Assembly: GCA_029250275.1 (NCBI GenBank)
Contig: JAPFBP010000001.1
Span: 118,210 to 182,209 of the forward strand
Length of the DNA: 64,000 bases
Direction: 5' to 3'
Source of the DNA: Candidatus Nitrosopumilus sp.
Lineage (GTDB): Archaea; Thermoproteota; Nitrososphaeria; Nitrososphaerales; Nitrosopumilaceae
The translations under genes and the position numbers were made by a program. This document shows, one piece after another, positions 8,393-17,754 of the stretch; the stretch's first letter is position 1; every line of letters starts with the position of its first letter. Below the pieces are notes generated by a model, which ran no database searches, was not told where the DNA came from, and was given only the letters and a program-made list of their open reading frames with translations.

Positions 8393-8974
8393 TCAACCTA
8401 TTTTATTCAATGTATCAATAATCAAATTATTTCCCATTTTTTTAAGAAAATAAATGCCAGTTTTTTTTGATTTGATGATATGTTTTCCTCCTGGTGATAG
8501 AACCCAATCATCATTTTCTTTTTTTCGTGCCATTCCAGTAATCACAACTGATGATTTAGTTTGATTTCCAATTGATGAGAGTAACATTAGACATGAATTA
8601 ATGAATATGGCAGATTCTAATTCGTCAAATAAATTGTACAATCCATTAAATGAGTCTATAATTATCAAAAATCTTTCCTTTGACACATTGGAAATAATTT
8701 CTGAAATTTTTTCTTTCCAATTTGTTTTATTTGGATGAAAAATTACTACATTTTCTTTTTTTTGAATCATTCCAGATTGAACATATCCGGTATAAAGTAA
8801 ATCCATATCAATGAAAATTATTGGATCTTCAGTAGAATTGATCAATTTATCAAGAAATTCTAATTTGTGGAAAGGTTTTGAACATAAAACAATGTTTGGA
8901 TTATTTTGTTCAAATTTAATTTGAATTTGTATTAAATCATTATCTATAATTTGTTCAGGATTTTTATCCAACAT
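8393..8974 (-). CDS. RecA/KaiC-like ATPase-fold protein without recognisable Walker A
   Basis: RFLIIIDSFNGLYNLF (Walker B-like), CLMLLSSIGNQTKSSVVITGMARKKENDDWVLSPGGKHIIKSK; N-term lacks GxxxxGK[ST]. Confidence 0.5.
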   Translation of the reverse strand: MLDKNPEQIIDNDLIQIQIKFEQNNPNIVLCSKPFHKLEFLDKLINSTEDPIIFIDMDLLYTGYVQSGMIQKKENVVIFHPNKTNWKEKISEIISNVSKERFLIIIDSFNGLYNLFDELESAIFINSCLMLLSSIGNQTKSSVVITGMARKKENDDWVLSPGGKHIIKSKKTGIYFLKKMGNNLIIDTLNKIG

Positions 8975-9000
8975 TACACTAGTATTTTACAGATATAATA

Positions 9001-10152
9001 ATGAATTTAGTATCAAAAAATATTTCAGATGATTTTCCAACCTCAGAGAAAATCTATCTAAACAATGCATCTGTTTCTTTAATGCCTACTCAAAGTATTG
9101 AGGCGATGAAAGAATTCCTCATCACTTATAATTCTATTGGTCCTGATTCAAAAGAGTCTGAACCTTTTGTTAATGAAAAACTACGGAATATAAGAAAAAC
9201 CATTGCAAAAATTATTTCTTGTCAACCTGATGAAGTTGTTTTAACTCAAAGTACTACTGATGGAATCAATTTTGTAGCAAATGGATTATCTTTTGATGAT
9301 AATTCTAACATCATAATTCGTGGAATGACACACGAACATCATTCTAATTTTTATCCATGGATGAAATTAAAGGAAAAAATTTCAATACAAAATCTACCTA
9401 TTGACAATAATGGTTTTTTTAAATTAGATGATTTGGAATCTTTTGTTAACAATAATACAAAATTAGTTGCTCTTAGTCATGCTCTGTATAACACGGGTGC
9501 AATAATGCCTGTAGAAGAAATAGGAAAAATTCTTGTAGACAAAGTTCCATTTTTCATTGATAGTGCACAAACTATAGGATGTATTGGAGAAATTAATGTC
9601 TCGAAAATTAAATGTGATTTTATGTCATTTAATGGATCTAAATGGCTTTGTGGTCCTATGGGTACAGGATTATTTTATTGTAAAAGAAATTCTAGTAAAT
9701 TATTAGAACCAAAAACTATTGGTGGTGAATCTGCAATTATTTATGATGATTCAAAATTAGCATACAAAGAATTGCCAGATAAATTTCAAACTGGATTTAG
9801 AAATTATGTGGGAATTGTTGGATTAGAATCATCTGCAAATTATTTATTAAAATTTGGAATGAATAACATACGCAAAAAAAATCAATGTCTATCAAATCTT
9901 TTTAGAGAAGAATTATCAAAAATTCCAAATATTATTCTATATGGACCTGAGGATCAAAATGTTAGAACAAGTATTGTTTCTTTTAACATCAAAGGATTTG
10001 ATTCACAACAAGTTGTTGATAAACTTGAAAAACAAAATATCGTTTTAGCTGTAAGGGAAATAATGGATATAACGATAGTACGAGCATCGCCACACTTTTT
10101 CAACATTGAATCTCAGATACTTGATGTAATTGATGCGATAAAGAAACTATAG
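9001..10152 (+). CDS. Class V aminotransferase (cysteine desulfurase-like)
   Basis: IYLNNASVSLMP, ALSHALYNTGAIMPVEEIG, FFIDSAQTIG, FMSFNGSKWLCGPMGTG (PLP lysine). Confidence 0.88.
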   Translation: MNLVSKNISDDFPTSEKIYLNNASVSLMPTQSIEAMKEFLITYNSIGPDSKESEPFVNEKLRNIRKTIAKIISCQPDEVVLTQSTTDGINFVANGLSFDDNSNIIIRGMTHEHHSNFYPWMKLKEKISIQNLPIDNNGFFKLDDLESFVNNNTKLVALSHALYNTGAIMPVEEIGKILVDKVPFFIDSAQTIGCIGEINVSKIKCDFMSFNGSKWLCGPMGTGLFYCKRNSSKLLEPKTIGGESAIIYDDSKLAYKELPDKFQTGFRNYVGIVGLESSANYLLKFGMNNIRKKNQCLSNLFREELSKIPNIILYGPEDQNVRTSIVSFNIKGFDSQQVVDKLEKQNIVLAVREIMDITIVRASPHFFNIESQILDVIDAIKKL

Positions 10153-10419
10153 GTTTTCTTGCTCTTCTATTACCATCATTGTTAGTGTTGATTGAACTTT
10201 ACTAATTCTTCTAATTTTGTTGGTAATGATTGTACGTAATTTTTCAGCATCATCAGTGATTAATTTTAAGACAATATCGTATACTCCGTATACTCCTTGA
10301 ATCTCAAATTTCATATCTTCTTCTGCAAGAATTTCTTTGACTTCTTTGATGATTGATTCATCTGATCCTAAATCAGAATTCAATAGAACATATGCTATAG
10401 GCACAAGTGGGTTTTCCAT
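10147..10419 (-). CDS. Stand-alone Lrp/AsnC ligand-binding (RAM) domain protein
   Basis: 90 aa, VPIAYVLLNSDLGSDESIIKEVKEI...GVYDIVLKLITDDAEKLRTIITNKIRRISKVQSTLTMMV. Confidence 0.85.
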   Translation of the reverse strand: MENPLVPIAYVLLNSDLGSDESIIKEVKEILAEEDMKFEIQGVYGVYDIVLKLITDDAEKLRTIITNKIRRISKVQSTLTMMVIEEQENL

Positions 10420-10479
10420 GAGACTGTATTTAACTTTTCATTGTTCAAAATTGATTAATTACCAATACATTCTGATAAT

Positions 10480-11121
10480 GTGAAACCAATAGATTTGTCA
10501 CTTACAATATCTGAATCTATTCCAAGTTTTCCTGGATCTCCAACACCACAATTCATTGGTTGGTCTGATATAGAACATGATGGGTATAATCTTGAACTTT
10601 TATTCCTAAGTTCACATACAGGTACACATCTTGATGCACCATATCATTTTGTCAAAAATGGTTTAAAAATCCATCAAATTCCACTTGATAGACTTATTGG
10701 AAAAGCTATTCTGATTAAACTCAAAAAACTAAAGAACACTCCTATTACAAAATCAGATATCACATCATTTGAAAAAAAGAACGGTAAAATCCCAAATAAT
10801 TCTTCAATTTTTTTCTTTACAAATTGGCAAAAAAATCTGAAAAAAAAAATTTATTTTACTGAAAATCCTGGACTGGATTCATCATCTGCAAAATATCTTA
10901 TATCAAAAAAAATTAATCTGGTTGGTATTGATTCACCTAGTATAGATCTTGGAAAAGATGAATCATTTACCGTACATCATATTTTGTCAAAAAACAATAT
11001 TTTGATAGTGGAAAATTTAGCAAATCTCAACAAAATAAAGTCTATGAAATTTAATTTTACAATTCTTCCTTTAAAATTAAAAGATACAACAGGCTCACCT
11101 GTTCGTGCAGTAGCATCATAA
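10480..11121 (+). CDS. Cyclase family protein (kynurenine formamidase-like)
   Basis: IDLSLTISESIPSFPGSP...HTGTHLDAPYHF...GIDSPSID; GTG start. Confidence 0.88.
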   Translation: MKPIDLSLTISESIPSFPGSPTPQFIGWSDIEHDGYNLELLFLSSHTGTHLDAPYHFVKNGLKIHQIPLDRLIGKAILIKLKKLKNTPITKSDITSFEKKNGKIPNNSSIFFFTNWQKNLKKKIYFTENPGLDSSSAKYLISKKINLVGIDSPSIDLGKDESFTVHHILSKNNILIVENLANLNKIKSMKFNFTILPLKLKDTTGSPVRAVAS

Positions 11122-11172
11122 TTACATCCTTTTTTCGTAATATTAAAAATACAGAGAAATTCTAAATCTTAC

Positions 11173-11667
11173 ATGAGTAAACCTGGGAATATTTGGAGAA
11201 AGGTTCATGGAAAAATTACTAAAAAACCAACAAACTTTTCTTGGCTAATTGAAGGAAAATTGGCAGGTTCAGGCATACCTACAAGTTCTGATGAATTTGA
11301 TTGGCTTCTAAATCAAGGTATAAAATCAATTGTAACTATGACTGAGCAATCATTACCTGATGATTGGATACAAAATATTGGATATCTTCATGTACCAACA
11401 CCTGATTTGACATCTCCTGACATGGATAGAATAGATTCAACAGTAAATTTCATACATGAACAAATTAAAAATGATCAAACTGTACTGGTCCATTGTGCAG
11501 CTGGAATGGGAAGAGCAGGAACAATACTTGCATGTTATTTTATAAAATACAAAAAATTTTCAGCCATTGATGCAATTAAAAAAATTCGAGATGAAAGACC
11601 TGGCTCAATTCAATCTGAAGTGCAAGAACTAGCTATCGGATTTTATGAAAAACATGTGAGAAATTAG
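11173..11667 (+). CDS. Dual-specificity protein phosphatase
   Basis: VLVHCAAGMGRAGT matches HCxxGxxR[ST]; IRDERPGSIQSEVQ. Confidence 0.9.
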   Translation: MSKPGNIWRKVHGKITKKPTNFSWLIEGKLAGSGIPTSSDEFDWLLNQGIKSIVTMTEQSLPDDWIQNIGYLHVPTPDLTSPDMDRIDSTVNFIHEQIKNDQTVLVHCAAGMGRAGTILACYFIKYKKFSAIDAIKKIRDERPGSIQSEVQELAIGFYEKHVRN

Positions 11668-11668
11668 T

Positions 11669-11815
11669 TTAAATAAATTCTGAAACTAATTTTTCATTTA
11701 CAATTTTAATTTTCAAGGTTTTGTTTTCTTGAAAAAATAAAGTCAATCCACCGTCTGCATCAGGATCTTCTATTTTAACAAGTTCTAACATTTTGATTGG
11801 ATAAAATTTTTCCAT
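11669..11815 (-). CDS. 48-aa protein MEKFYPIKMLELVKIEDPDADGGLTLFFQENKTLKIKIVNEKLVSEFI, paralog of its neighbour
   Basis: Manual translation; aligns with 11825..11977 ORF. Confidence 0.6.
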   Translation of the reverse strand: MEKFYPIKMLELVKIEDPDADGGLTLFFQENKTLKIKIVNEKLVSEFI

Positions 11816-11824
11816 TCATATCAC

Positions 11825-11977
11825 CTATTCTGGAATTGATATGGTCTCAATTTTACCATCAACTGCTTTTATGAACATAAACCTATTGTCTTTGAAGATA
11901 AATGTAATTCCATCTTCTTTATCTGGTTCTTCAACTTCAAGTATTGGTTGTCCTAACAGACCATCGTATTTTGCCAT
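11825..11977 (-). CDS. 50-aa protein MAKYDGLLGQPILEVEEPDKEDGITFIFKDNRFMFIKAVDGKIETISIPE
   Basis: Manual translation; shared LEVEEPDKEDGITFIFKDN / LVKIEDPDADGGLTLFFQEN pattern. Confidence 0.6.
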   Translation of the reverse strand: MAKYDGLLGQPILEVEEPDKEDGITFIFKDNRFMFIKAVDGKIETISIPE

Positions 11978-12009
11978 TAATTAATACCGAATAAAAGTTC
12001 CTTATATCC

Positions 12010-12546
12010 CTAATTAATTTTGATTTCAATTTCACTAGAACTATTTTTGACACTTCCAGTTCCTATAAAATCATGTTTTTGCCAAGATGCAAAAGCTTCT
12101 GCTCCAATCTTGTGTTTACCTTTTCCCAAATCTGATGCTTTGAATACAAATTTCTCATTAAAGTCAAATAATTCCTGTCTAACTTCTTCCTCTGATAATC
12201 TGATAAATGGTTCAAAATTTTTGGCTATCTGTACCCAAATTCGTCTATTTTTCATTGGATTGACTAATTTTGGATTTCTGGTCCAAAATATTGCTGCCTT
12301 TCTGTAAGTATCAATAGTTCTTCCTAATTCCTTCTTTCTTAATCCACTTGTTGTCAATTTTATACCATATTTCAATTTGAATGAAACATCGTTATTGTTG
12401 TAGGCTTTAGTCCAATTAGCCTCATTGAAGGCGTTTCTAAGGTCTCCTTCAACTAAAAATTGAACATTTATCTCAACATTTTCATCTAACGAGTATTCAT
12501 CCTTAGATTTTACTAATTCAATTACTGAAATCTTACTTTCTCCCAT
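12010..12546 (-). CDS. Conserved hypothetical, possible beta-sandwich protein
   Basis: 178 aa ORF, no recognised motif. Confidence 0.6.
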   Translation of the reverse strand: MGESKISVIELVKSKDEYSLDENVEINVQFLVEGDLRNAFNEANWTKAYNNNDVSFKLKYGIKLTTSGLRKKELGRTIDTYRKAAIFWTRNPKLVNPMKNRRIWVQIAKNFEPFIRLSEEEVRQELFDFNEKFVFKASDLGKGKHKIGAEAFASWQKHDFIGTGSVKNSSSEIEIKIN

Positions 12547-12597
12547 TGCTACCGCTCATAATGATTTATATCCGCAATAAGTGCTTTTTCTGAATAC

Positions 12598-12876
12598 ATG
12601 AACGCACAAGTAATTAGTTCTGAGCCTAAAGAAATCAGTCTTTCAATCACTGAAACTGATATAGGAATTCTATACTTAATTCAACATGAACTTTTAGCAG
12701 CATCAAGTGTGAATTTTGCAGGTGTCATTGTAAAACATCCACTCACCAACGAATGTTGGATGAGAGTTAATTCTAGTTCAAAACCACTCGGTGAAATTAA
12801 AAAAGCAACTGAATCAGTAATCAAAATGGCTCAAGAATTCAATAAATTATTTCATTCTCAAATTAAGGTAAACTAG
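12598..12876 (+). CDS. rpoL: DNA-directed RNA polymerase subunit L (Rpb11)
   Basis: LIQHELLAASSVNFAGVIVKHPLTNECWMRVNS. Confidence 0.93.
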   Translation: MNAQVISSEPKEISLSITETDIGILYLIQHELLAASSVNFAGVIVKHPLTNECWMRVNSSSKPLGEIKKATESVIKMAQEFNKLFHSQIKVN

Positions 12877-12877
12877 A

Positions 12878-13195
12878 TTGAAGTTTTGCCCCAAATGTGA
12901 GGTCAAATTAAAAAATAGTGGATCGGGTCTTCAATGTTCAAAATGTGGTTATACTGAAGGAGAAAAAGCAAAAGTAATAAAAAAAATTACTACTGAAGAA
13001 GAACCAGATTTTTCATTACTTGCTTTTGAAGGAAATGAAGGAGAAGAATCTAATCCAACTCTCAAAATAAACTGTGAAAAATGTGGACATGATGAAGCAG
13101 TAGGTTGGATGTTTCAAACTAGAAGTGCAGATGAACCTACAACTAGATTTTATCGTTGTCAAAAATGTAAATACACTTGGCGTGATTACACATAA
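12878..13195 (+). CDS. tfs: Transcription factor S (TFIIS/RPB9-like)
   Basis: FCPKCEVKL...CSKCGYTEG ... CEKCGHDEAVGWMFQTRSADEPTTRFYRCQKCKYTWRDYT. Confidence 0.95.
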   Translation: MKFCPKCEVKLKNSGSGLQCSKCGYTEGEKAKVIKKITTEEEPDFSLLAFEGNEGEESNPTLKINCEKCGHDEAVGWMFQTRSADEPTTRFYRCQKCKYTWRDYT

Positions 13196-13229
13196 GGTTT
13201 AACTGGAACATAAAGACAAGAAAATTGAT

Positions 13230-13976
13230 TTGACTTTTGGAGCAAAAACAAGTGGATCGGATGATCTAAAAGCTATCATTTCTACAATATCCACACTTGT
13301 TGAAGAAGCAACTTTTGTTGCAACTGCAGAAGGAATTACTTTTAGAGGAATGGATCCATCACATGTAGCTCTTATTGATATTTCATGGCCTAATTCTGCA
13401 TTTGAAAAATATGAATGTGATAGTGATATTAAATTTGGAGTAAGAATTGATGAATTTTCAAAAATTATCAAAAGAGCTGATAAAAAAGATAGCATTGAGA
13501 TTAGTATTTCTGAACAAAACATGTTACTTGTAACAGTTGGAAAAAATAAAAAATATAAAATGCGTTTAATTGAAAGTTCTACAACTAATACACCATTACC
13601 AAAAATTCCTTATGATTCAAAAATCGTTTTGACTTCTTCAAAGTTTGACAAAATTCTTGGTGATGTACAAGTTGTATCTGATTATCTTACAATACAAACA
13701 TCTGATTCTAAAGGAGACTTTTCAGGAAAAGGTGATTCTGGAGAGGTTGTAATTGAACTAGACAAAGATGATAAAGAAATTGAAGAAATTTCTTCAAAAG
13801 CAGACAGTATTGGTACTTACAGTCTTGAATATCTAAATCCTGTAGTAAAAGCAGTGGGTTCCAATGCAGGCTCAATTACATGCGAATTTTCAAGCGCAAA
13901 ACCGCTTAGAATTGAATTTAAAGTGGCAAATATTGGTAGAATTCACTTTTACTTGGCTCCACGCGTAGAAAGTTAA
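13230..13976 (+). CDS. pcn: DNA polymerase sliding clamp (PCNA)
   Basis: VEEATFVATAEGITFRGMDPSHVALIDISWP; YSLEYLNPVVKAVG; FYLAPRVES. Confidence 0.95.
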   Translation: MTFGAKTSGSDDLKAIISTISTLVEEATFVATAEGITFRGMDPSHVALIDISWPNSAFEKYECDSDIKFGVRIDEFSKIIKRADKKDSIEISISEQNMLLVTVGKNKKYKMRLIESSTTNTPLPKIPYDSKIVLTSSKFDKILGDVQVVSDYLTIQTSDSKGDFSGKGDSGEVVIELDKDDKEIEEISSKADSIGTYSLEYLNPVVKAVGSNAGSITCEFSSAKPLRIEFKVANIGRIHFYLAPRVES

Positions 13977-14011
13977 AGCATTTAAAGATTAACTAGTTCA
14001 GGTATTTTGAA

Positions 14012-15415
14012 TTGAGACTTGTAATAAAATATGGTGGAACATCAATTTCTACTGCAAAAAATATTCAAGATATATCTACCTATCTTAATGAATTATCAAA
14101 GAAAAATCAAATTGTAGTTGTTTGTTCTGCAACTAGTGGAACTACTGATGATTTAATTGAAATTTCTGAATCAATAAAAAAAGAAAATAAATCAAAAGCA
14201 GAACAACTTGCATCAAAAATTACTAATAGACATAAACAATTAGCTAAACAGACAATCAAGAAACCTGATATAAGAAAAAAATTACTTTTAAAATATAATG
14301 AAGACTTTGCTGAACTTGTTGCATTAATTGATGGAATGGTACTATTGGGTGAAGTAACACCTAGAACAATGGATTATTTATTTTCATTTGGAGAAAGATT
14401 ATCAATAAAATTAGTTTCATCTGCAATAAATGATTCTGGAATAAAATCAATTCCTTTTACCGGTAAGGAAGTAGGAATTGTTACTGATTCTAATTTTAGT
14501 GAAGCAAAACCACTCATGGATACAACTCGATTAAGAGTATCAAAAACTATAGATGCTCAATTATCAAAGAAAATAATCCCAGTTGTAGGAGGATTTGTTG
14601 GTGCTGATCAACATGGACATGTAACTACTTTTGGCAGAGGAGGTTCTGATTATTCTGCAACAATTGTAGGTTCTTGTATTAAAGCAGATGAGATTTGGTT
14701 GATGAGTGATGTAGATGGTTTAATGACCGCAGATCCAAAGATTGTAAAAAATGCAAAATTACTCAAAGAAGTATCTTACATAGAAGCAATTGAAATGGCT
14801 TTGTTTGGTGCAAAACAAATTCATCCACGTACATTTGAGCCTCTATTAGATAAGAAAATCCCTATAAAAATTAGAAATTCTTTCAATACAAAAAATGAGG
14901 GAACTCTGGTTTCTGCATTTACTTCTGCTGCTGTTAAAAACAAGATAAAATGTGTAAATTATGTTCAAAATAATGGATTAATTGATGTTCAAGGGGGTAG
15001 TATGGTCGGAACACCAGGAACTGCTGCTAAGATATTTGCAACATTAGCAAAAGCTGGAATCAACGTAATGATGATCTCTCAAAATCCTTCTGAATCAAGT
15101 ATCACAATTGTAGTAAAGAATGCAGATCTTGACAAAGCTGTCAGTGTATTAGAGATGGAATTGTTGGGAAAAATTATCAAAAAATTAGAAGTTACTACAA
15201 ATGTTGCAATAATTGCATTAATTGGTTCAGGAATGAGAGGAACAATTGGAGTTGCTGCAAAAGTTTTTGGTGCGATTGAGAAAAATAAAATAAACGTCTC
15301 AATGATTACACAAGGTTCATCTGAGCTAAATCTTGCATTTGTCGTAAAAAATTCTGATACAAATGCAGCTATTCGAGCTTTACATAATGAATTTGCATTA
15401 GATAAAATCAATTAA
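14012..15415 (+). CDS. lysC: Aspartate kinase
   Basis: VIKYGGTSI, FGRGGSDYSAT, MSDVDGLMTADPKIV, C-terminal ACT domains. Confidence 0.95.
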   Translation: MRLVIKYGGTSISTAKNIQDISTYLNELSKKNQIVVVCSATSGTTDDLIEISESIKKENKSKAEQLASKITNRHKQLAKQTIKKPDIRKKLLLKYNEDFAELVALIDGMVLLGEVTPRTMDYLFSFGERLSIKLVSSAINDSGIKSIPFTGKEVGIVTDSNFSEAKPLMDTTRLRVSKTIDAQLSKKIIPVVGGFVGADQHGHVTTFGRGGSDYSATIVGSCIKADEIWLMSDVDGLMTADPKIVKNAKLLKEVSYIEAIEMALFGAKQIHPRTFEPLLDKKIPIKIRNSFNTKNEGTLVSAFTSAAVKNKIKCVNYVQNNGLIDVQGGSMVGTPGTAAKIFATLAKAGINVMMISQNPSESSITIVVKNADLDKAVSVLEMELLGKIIKKLEVTTNVAIIALIGSGMRGTIGVAAKVFGAIEKNKINVSMITQGSSELNLAFVVKNSDTNAAIRALHNEFALDKIN

Positions 15416-15449
15416 GACAAATCATTTAAGGTAATAATTTTAAGAATAT

Positions 15450-16913
15450 ATGTTGAATAAACTTCAAACTTTGTTAATAATTGGAATTTTTGCAGTTGGT
15501 ATAATTTTTGTATCTTCTACATCTGATCAATTTGTAGATGCAGGTTCTAGAAAAAAATTTCACTTTACTCAGACTATAACATCTTCTCAAGATCCTGGTC
15601 AAGGACATGAGAATCATCAACTTTCACTTATTTTATCTCCTAATGAGGGAACAATCTATGATGGCTCTATAACATTTACCTCAAGTGAACCTGTACAGAT
15701 TGTTGTTTTACATGAAATTAATTTACGGGAATCAAAAGGTCAACCTACATGGACTGTTGATGGAAAAACTATCTACGGATTATCATTAATTGATTTACAG
15801 AAAAATTCAGGCTCGTTTGAGTTTACAGGAGCTGCTCTTGGATTACATACTGCAAATTCTAAAGAATTTACCTCTACAGTAAGTGTAGATGGATGGATTA
15901 GAGGACAACCTACTGAAGTTATAATGCAAAAAATTGAATTAAAAAAAGAAGTATCATCATTACTTTCAAGAACAAATGTCCCAGCTACAATTCCAATGCA
16001 CAAAGGAATCTATGAAGGAAATCAAGTTCTTTACATAATAACTGATGGCAGTGATGAAGATTATGCAAAAATTATTTCAGAAAAACAAGAATGGAATATA
16101 GAACTTGCATCAGTACTTGCAGATGTTCCAGAAAATACACTTCAAAAATTATTTATTTTTAAAAATGGCGTAAAAGGTGATGGAATTTATGGATTTCAAA
16201 ATGAAGTATTTTCTAGTACTCCATCACAAGAATCACAATACAGTGCCTTAAATTCTATAATTGAAGTTACTTGGAAAGTAGGTCAAAAAGAAATTGAATT
16301 TGAATCTGCAACAGATATTATTGCAGCTGAAGAAGGTGGTAGAATTGAATTTAATGAAAAAAGAATTATTCTAAACACTCCTCAAATAATTTGGCCTGAT
16401 GGACAAATGATAGTTCGTTCAGATAAAGAAATTACTGATGAAATGCCTTACAGCGGAGGCCAAATAATTGAAATTAATGAAGAAGAAATGACTGTAACTT
16501 TTGTAGCTCATAGAGGTTGGGGACCTGATGGAAGAACAATTTACTATATTGTAACTGATGCCACCCCATCTGGACCTGCTGAATCAATGGGAGTTGTCTC
16601 TTCTCCAAGTTCAGCAAATCTAATTGCTCATTCTGGAGCAGTTGATCTTTTCCAATTTAAAAATGGAATAATTGGTTCTGGTCCACTAGGATTTCAACCA
16701 GGTATTGCTGGAGCCTCACTTGGAGATGCAAATTATAGCCCCATGTGGAGAATCTATCTGGTTGAATGGAATGATGTAAAATCTGCAAAAATTTTAGAAA
16801 CAAGGTCGGATATTGATTCATTTCATGCTGATGACATGTTATCAGTCAGTATTGCTCGACCAACTAATAGCGATCATATAGTTAACAGTCCTTTCATTGA
16901 TCCATTCCAATAA
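15450..16913 (+). CDS. Secreted hypothetical protein with repeated domain
   Basis: N-term signal peptide; two segments YIITD...LFIFKNGVKGDGIYGFQ and YIVTD...LFQFKNGIIGSGPLGFQ. Confidence 0.7.
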   Translation: MLNKLQTLLIIGIFAVGIIFVSSTSDQFVDAGSRKKFHFTQTITSSQDPGQGHENHQLSLILSPNEGTIYDGSITFTSSEPVQIVVLHEINLRESKGQPTWTVDGKTIYGLSLIDLQKNSGSFEFTGAALGLHTANSKEFTSTVSVDGWIRGQPTEVIMQKIELKKEVSSLLSRTNVPATIPMHKGIYEGNQVLYIITDGSDEDYAKIISEKQEWNIELASVLADVPENTLQKLFIFKNGVKGDGIYGFQNEVFSSTPSQESQYSALNSIIEVTWKVGQKEIEFESATDIIAAEEGGRIEFNEKRIILNTPQIIWPDGQMIVRSDKEITDEMPYSGGQIIEINEEEMTVTFVAHRGWGPDGRTIYYIVTDATPSGPAESMGVVSSPSSANLIAHSGAVDLFQFKNGIIGSGPLGFQPGIAGASLGDANYSPMWRIYLVEWNDVKSAKILETRSDIDSFHADDMLSVSIARPTNSDHIVNSPFIDPFQ

Positions 16914-16959
16914 ATTCCACTAAACGGATAAATTACTTGATAAAAAATTTCTTTTAAAA

Positions 16960-17754
16960 TTGACTGGCAAACTCTACATCGTTGGTGTTGGACCTGGACA
17001 TCATGATCATATGACATTTAGAGCAAAAGAAGTAATCGAAGAAAGTGATACAATTGTTGGATATGAAACTTATGTAAATTTAATACAAGATCTTATTGAA
17101 GGTAAAACTGTTCATCGTTATGCAATGACACAAGAAGTGGAAAGAGCTCATCAGTGCATTGATCTTGCTAAATCTGGAAAAATTGTTTCACTTGTTTCAA
17201 GCGGTGATCCTGGAATTTATGGAATGGCAGGATTAATTTATGAAACACTTGCTGAATCTGGTTGGAATCCAAAAGATGGTCTTCAAGTTGAAATTATTCC
17301 TGGTGTGTCTGCACTTAATTCATGTGCATCAATAGTTGGTTCACCCCTAATGACTGATTTTGCAGTTGTAAGTATGAGTGATTTACTAGTCCCATGGGAA
17401 ATTATTTCAAAAAGAGTTGAAGCTGCTGCACAAGGTGATTTTGTAATTGTCATTTACAATCCTACTAGTAAGAAAAGAATTCATCAATTACAAGATACAA
17501 GAAAAATTCTTTTGAAATATAGAAAACCTACAACCCCAGTTGCAATTATCAAAGGCGCATTTAGAGAATCTGAAACCGTTGTGATGACAGATTTGGAAAA
17601 TTTACCCAACCATTCAGAACAATTAGGCATGACTACTACTGTAATAATTGGAAATTCATCAACATACACCTACAAAGATTTAATGATTAATCCACGTGGT
17701 TACAAATCAAAATATAATTTAGAAGAACAAACCAATCCAAATCTTAAAGTCTAA
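16960..17754 (+). CDS. cbiH: Precorrin-3B/cobalt-factor III C17-methyltransferase
   Basis: LYIVGVGPGHHDHMTFRAKE, SSGDPGIYGMAGL, IIPGVSALNSCASIVGSPLMTDF, IYNPTSKKR. Confidence 0.93.
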   Translation: MTGKLYIVGVGPGHHDHMTFRAKEVIEESDTIVGYETYVNLIQDLIEGKTVHRYAMTQEVERAHQCIDLAKSGKIVSLVSSGDPGIYGMAGLIYETLAESGWNPKDGLQVEIIPGVSALNSCASIVGSPLMTDFAVVSMSDLLVPWEIISKRVEAAAQGDFVIVIYNPTSKKRIHQLQDTRKILLKYRKPTTPVAIIKGAFRESETVVMTDLENLPNHSEQLGMTTTVIIGNSSTYTYKDLMINPRGYKSKYNLEEQTNPNLKV

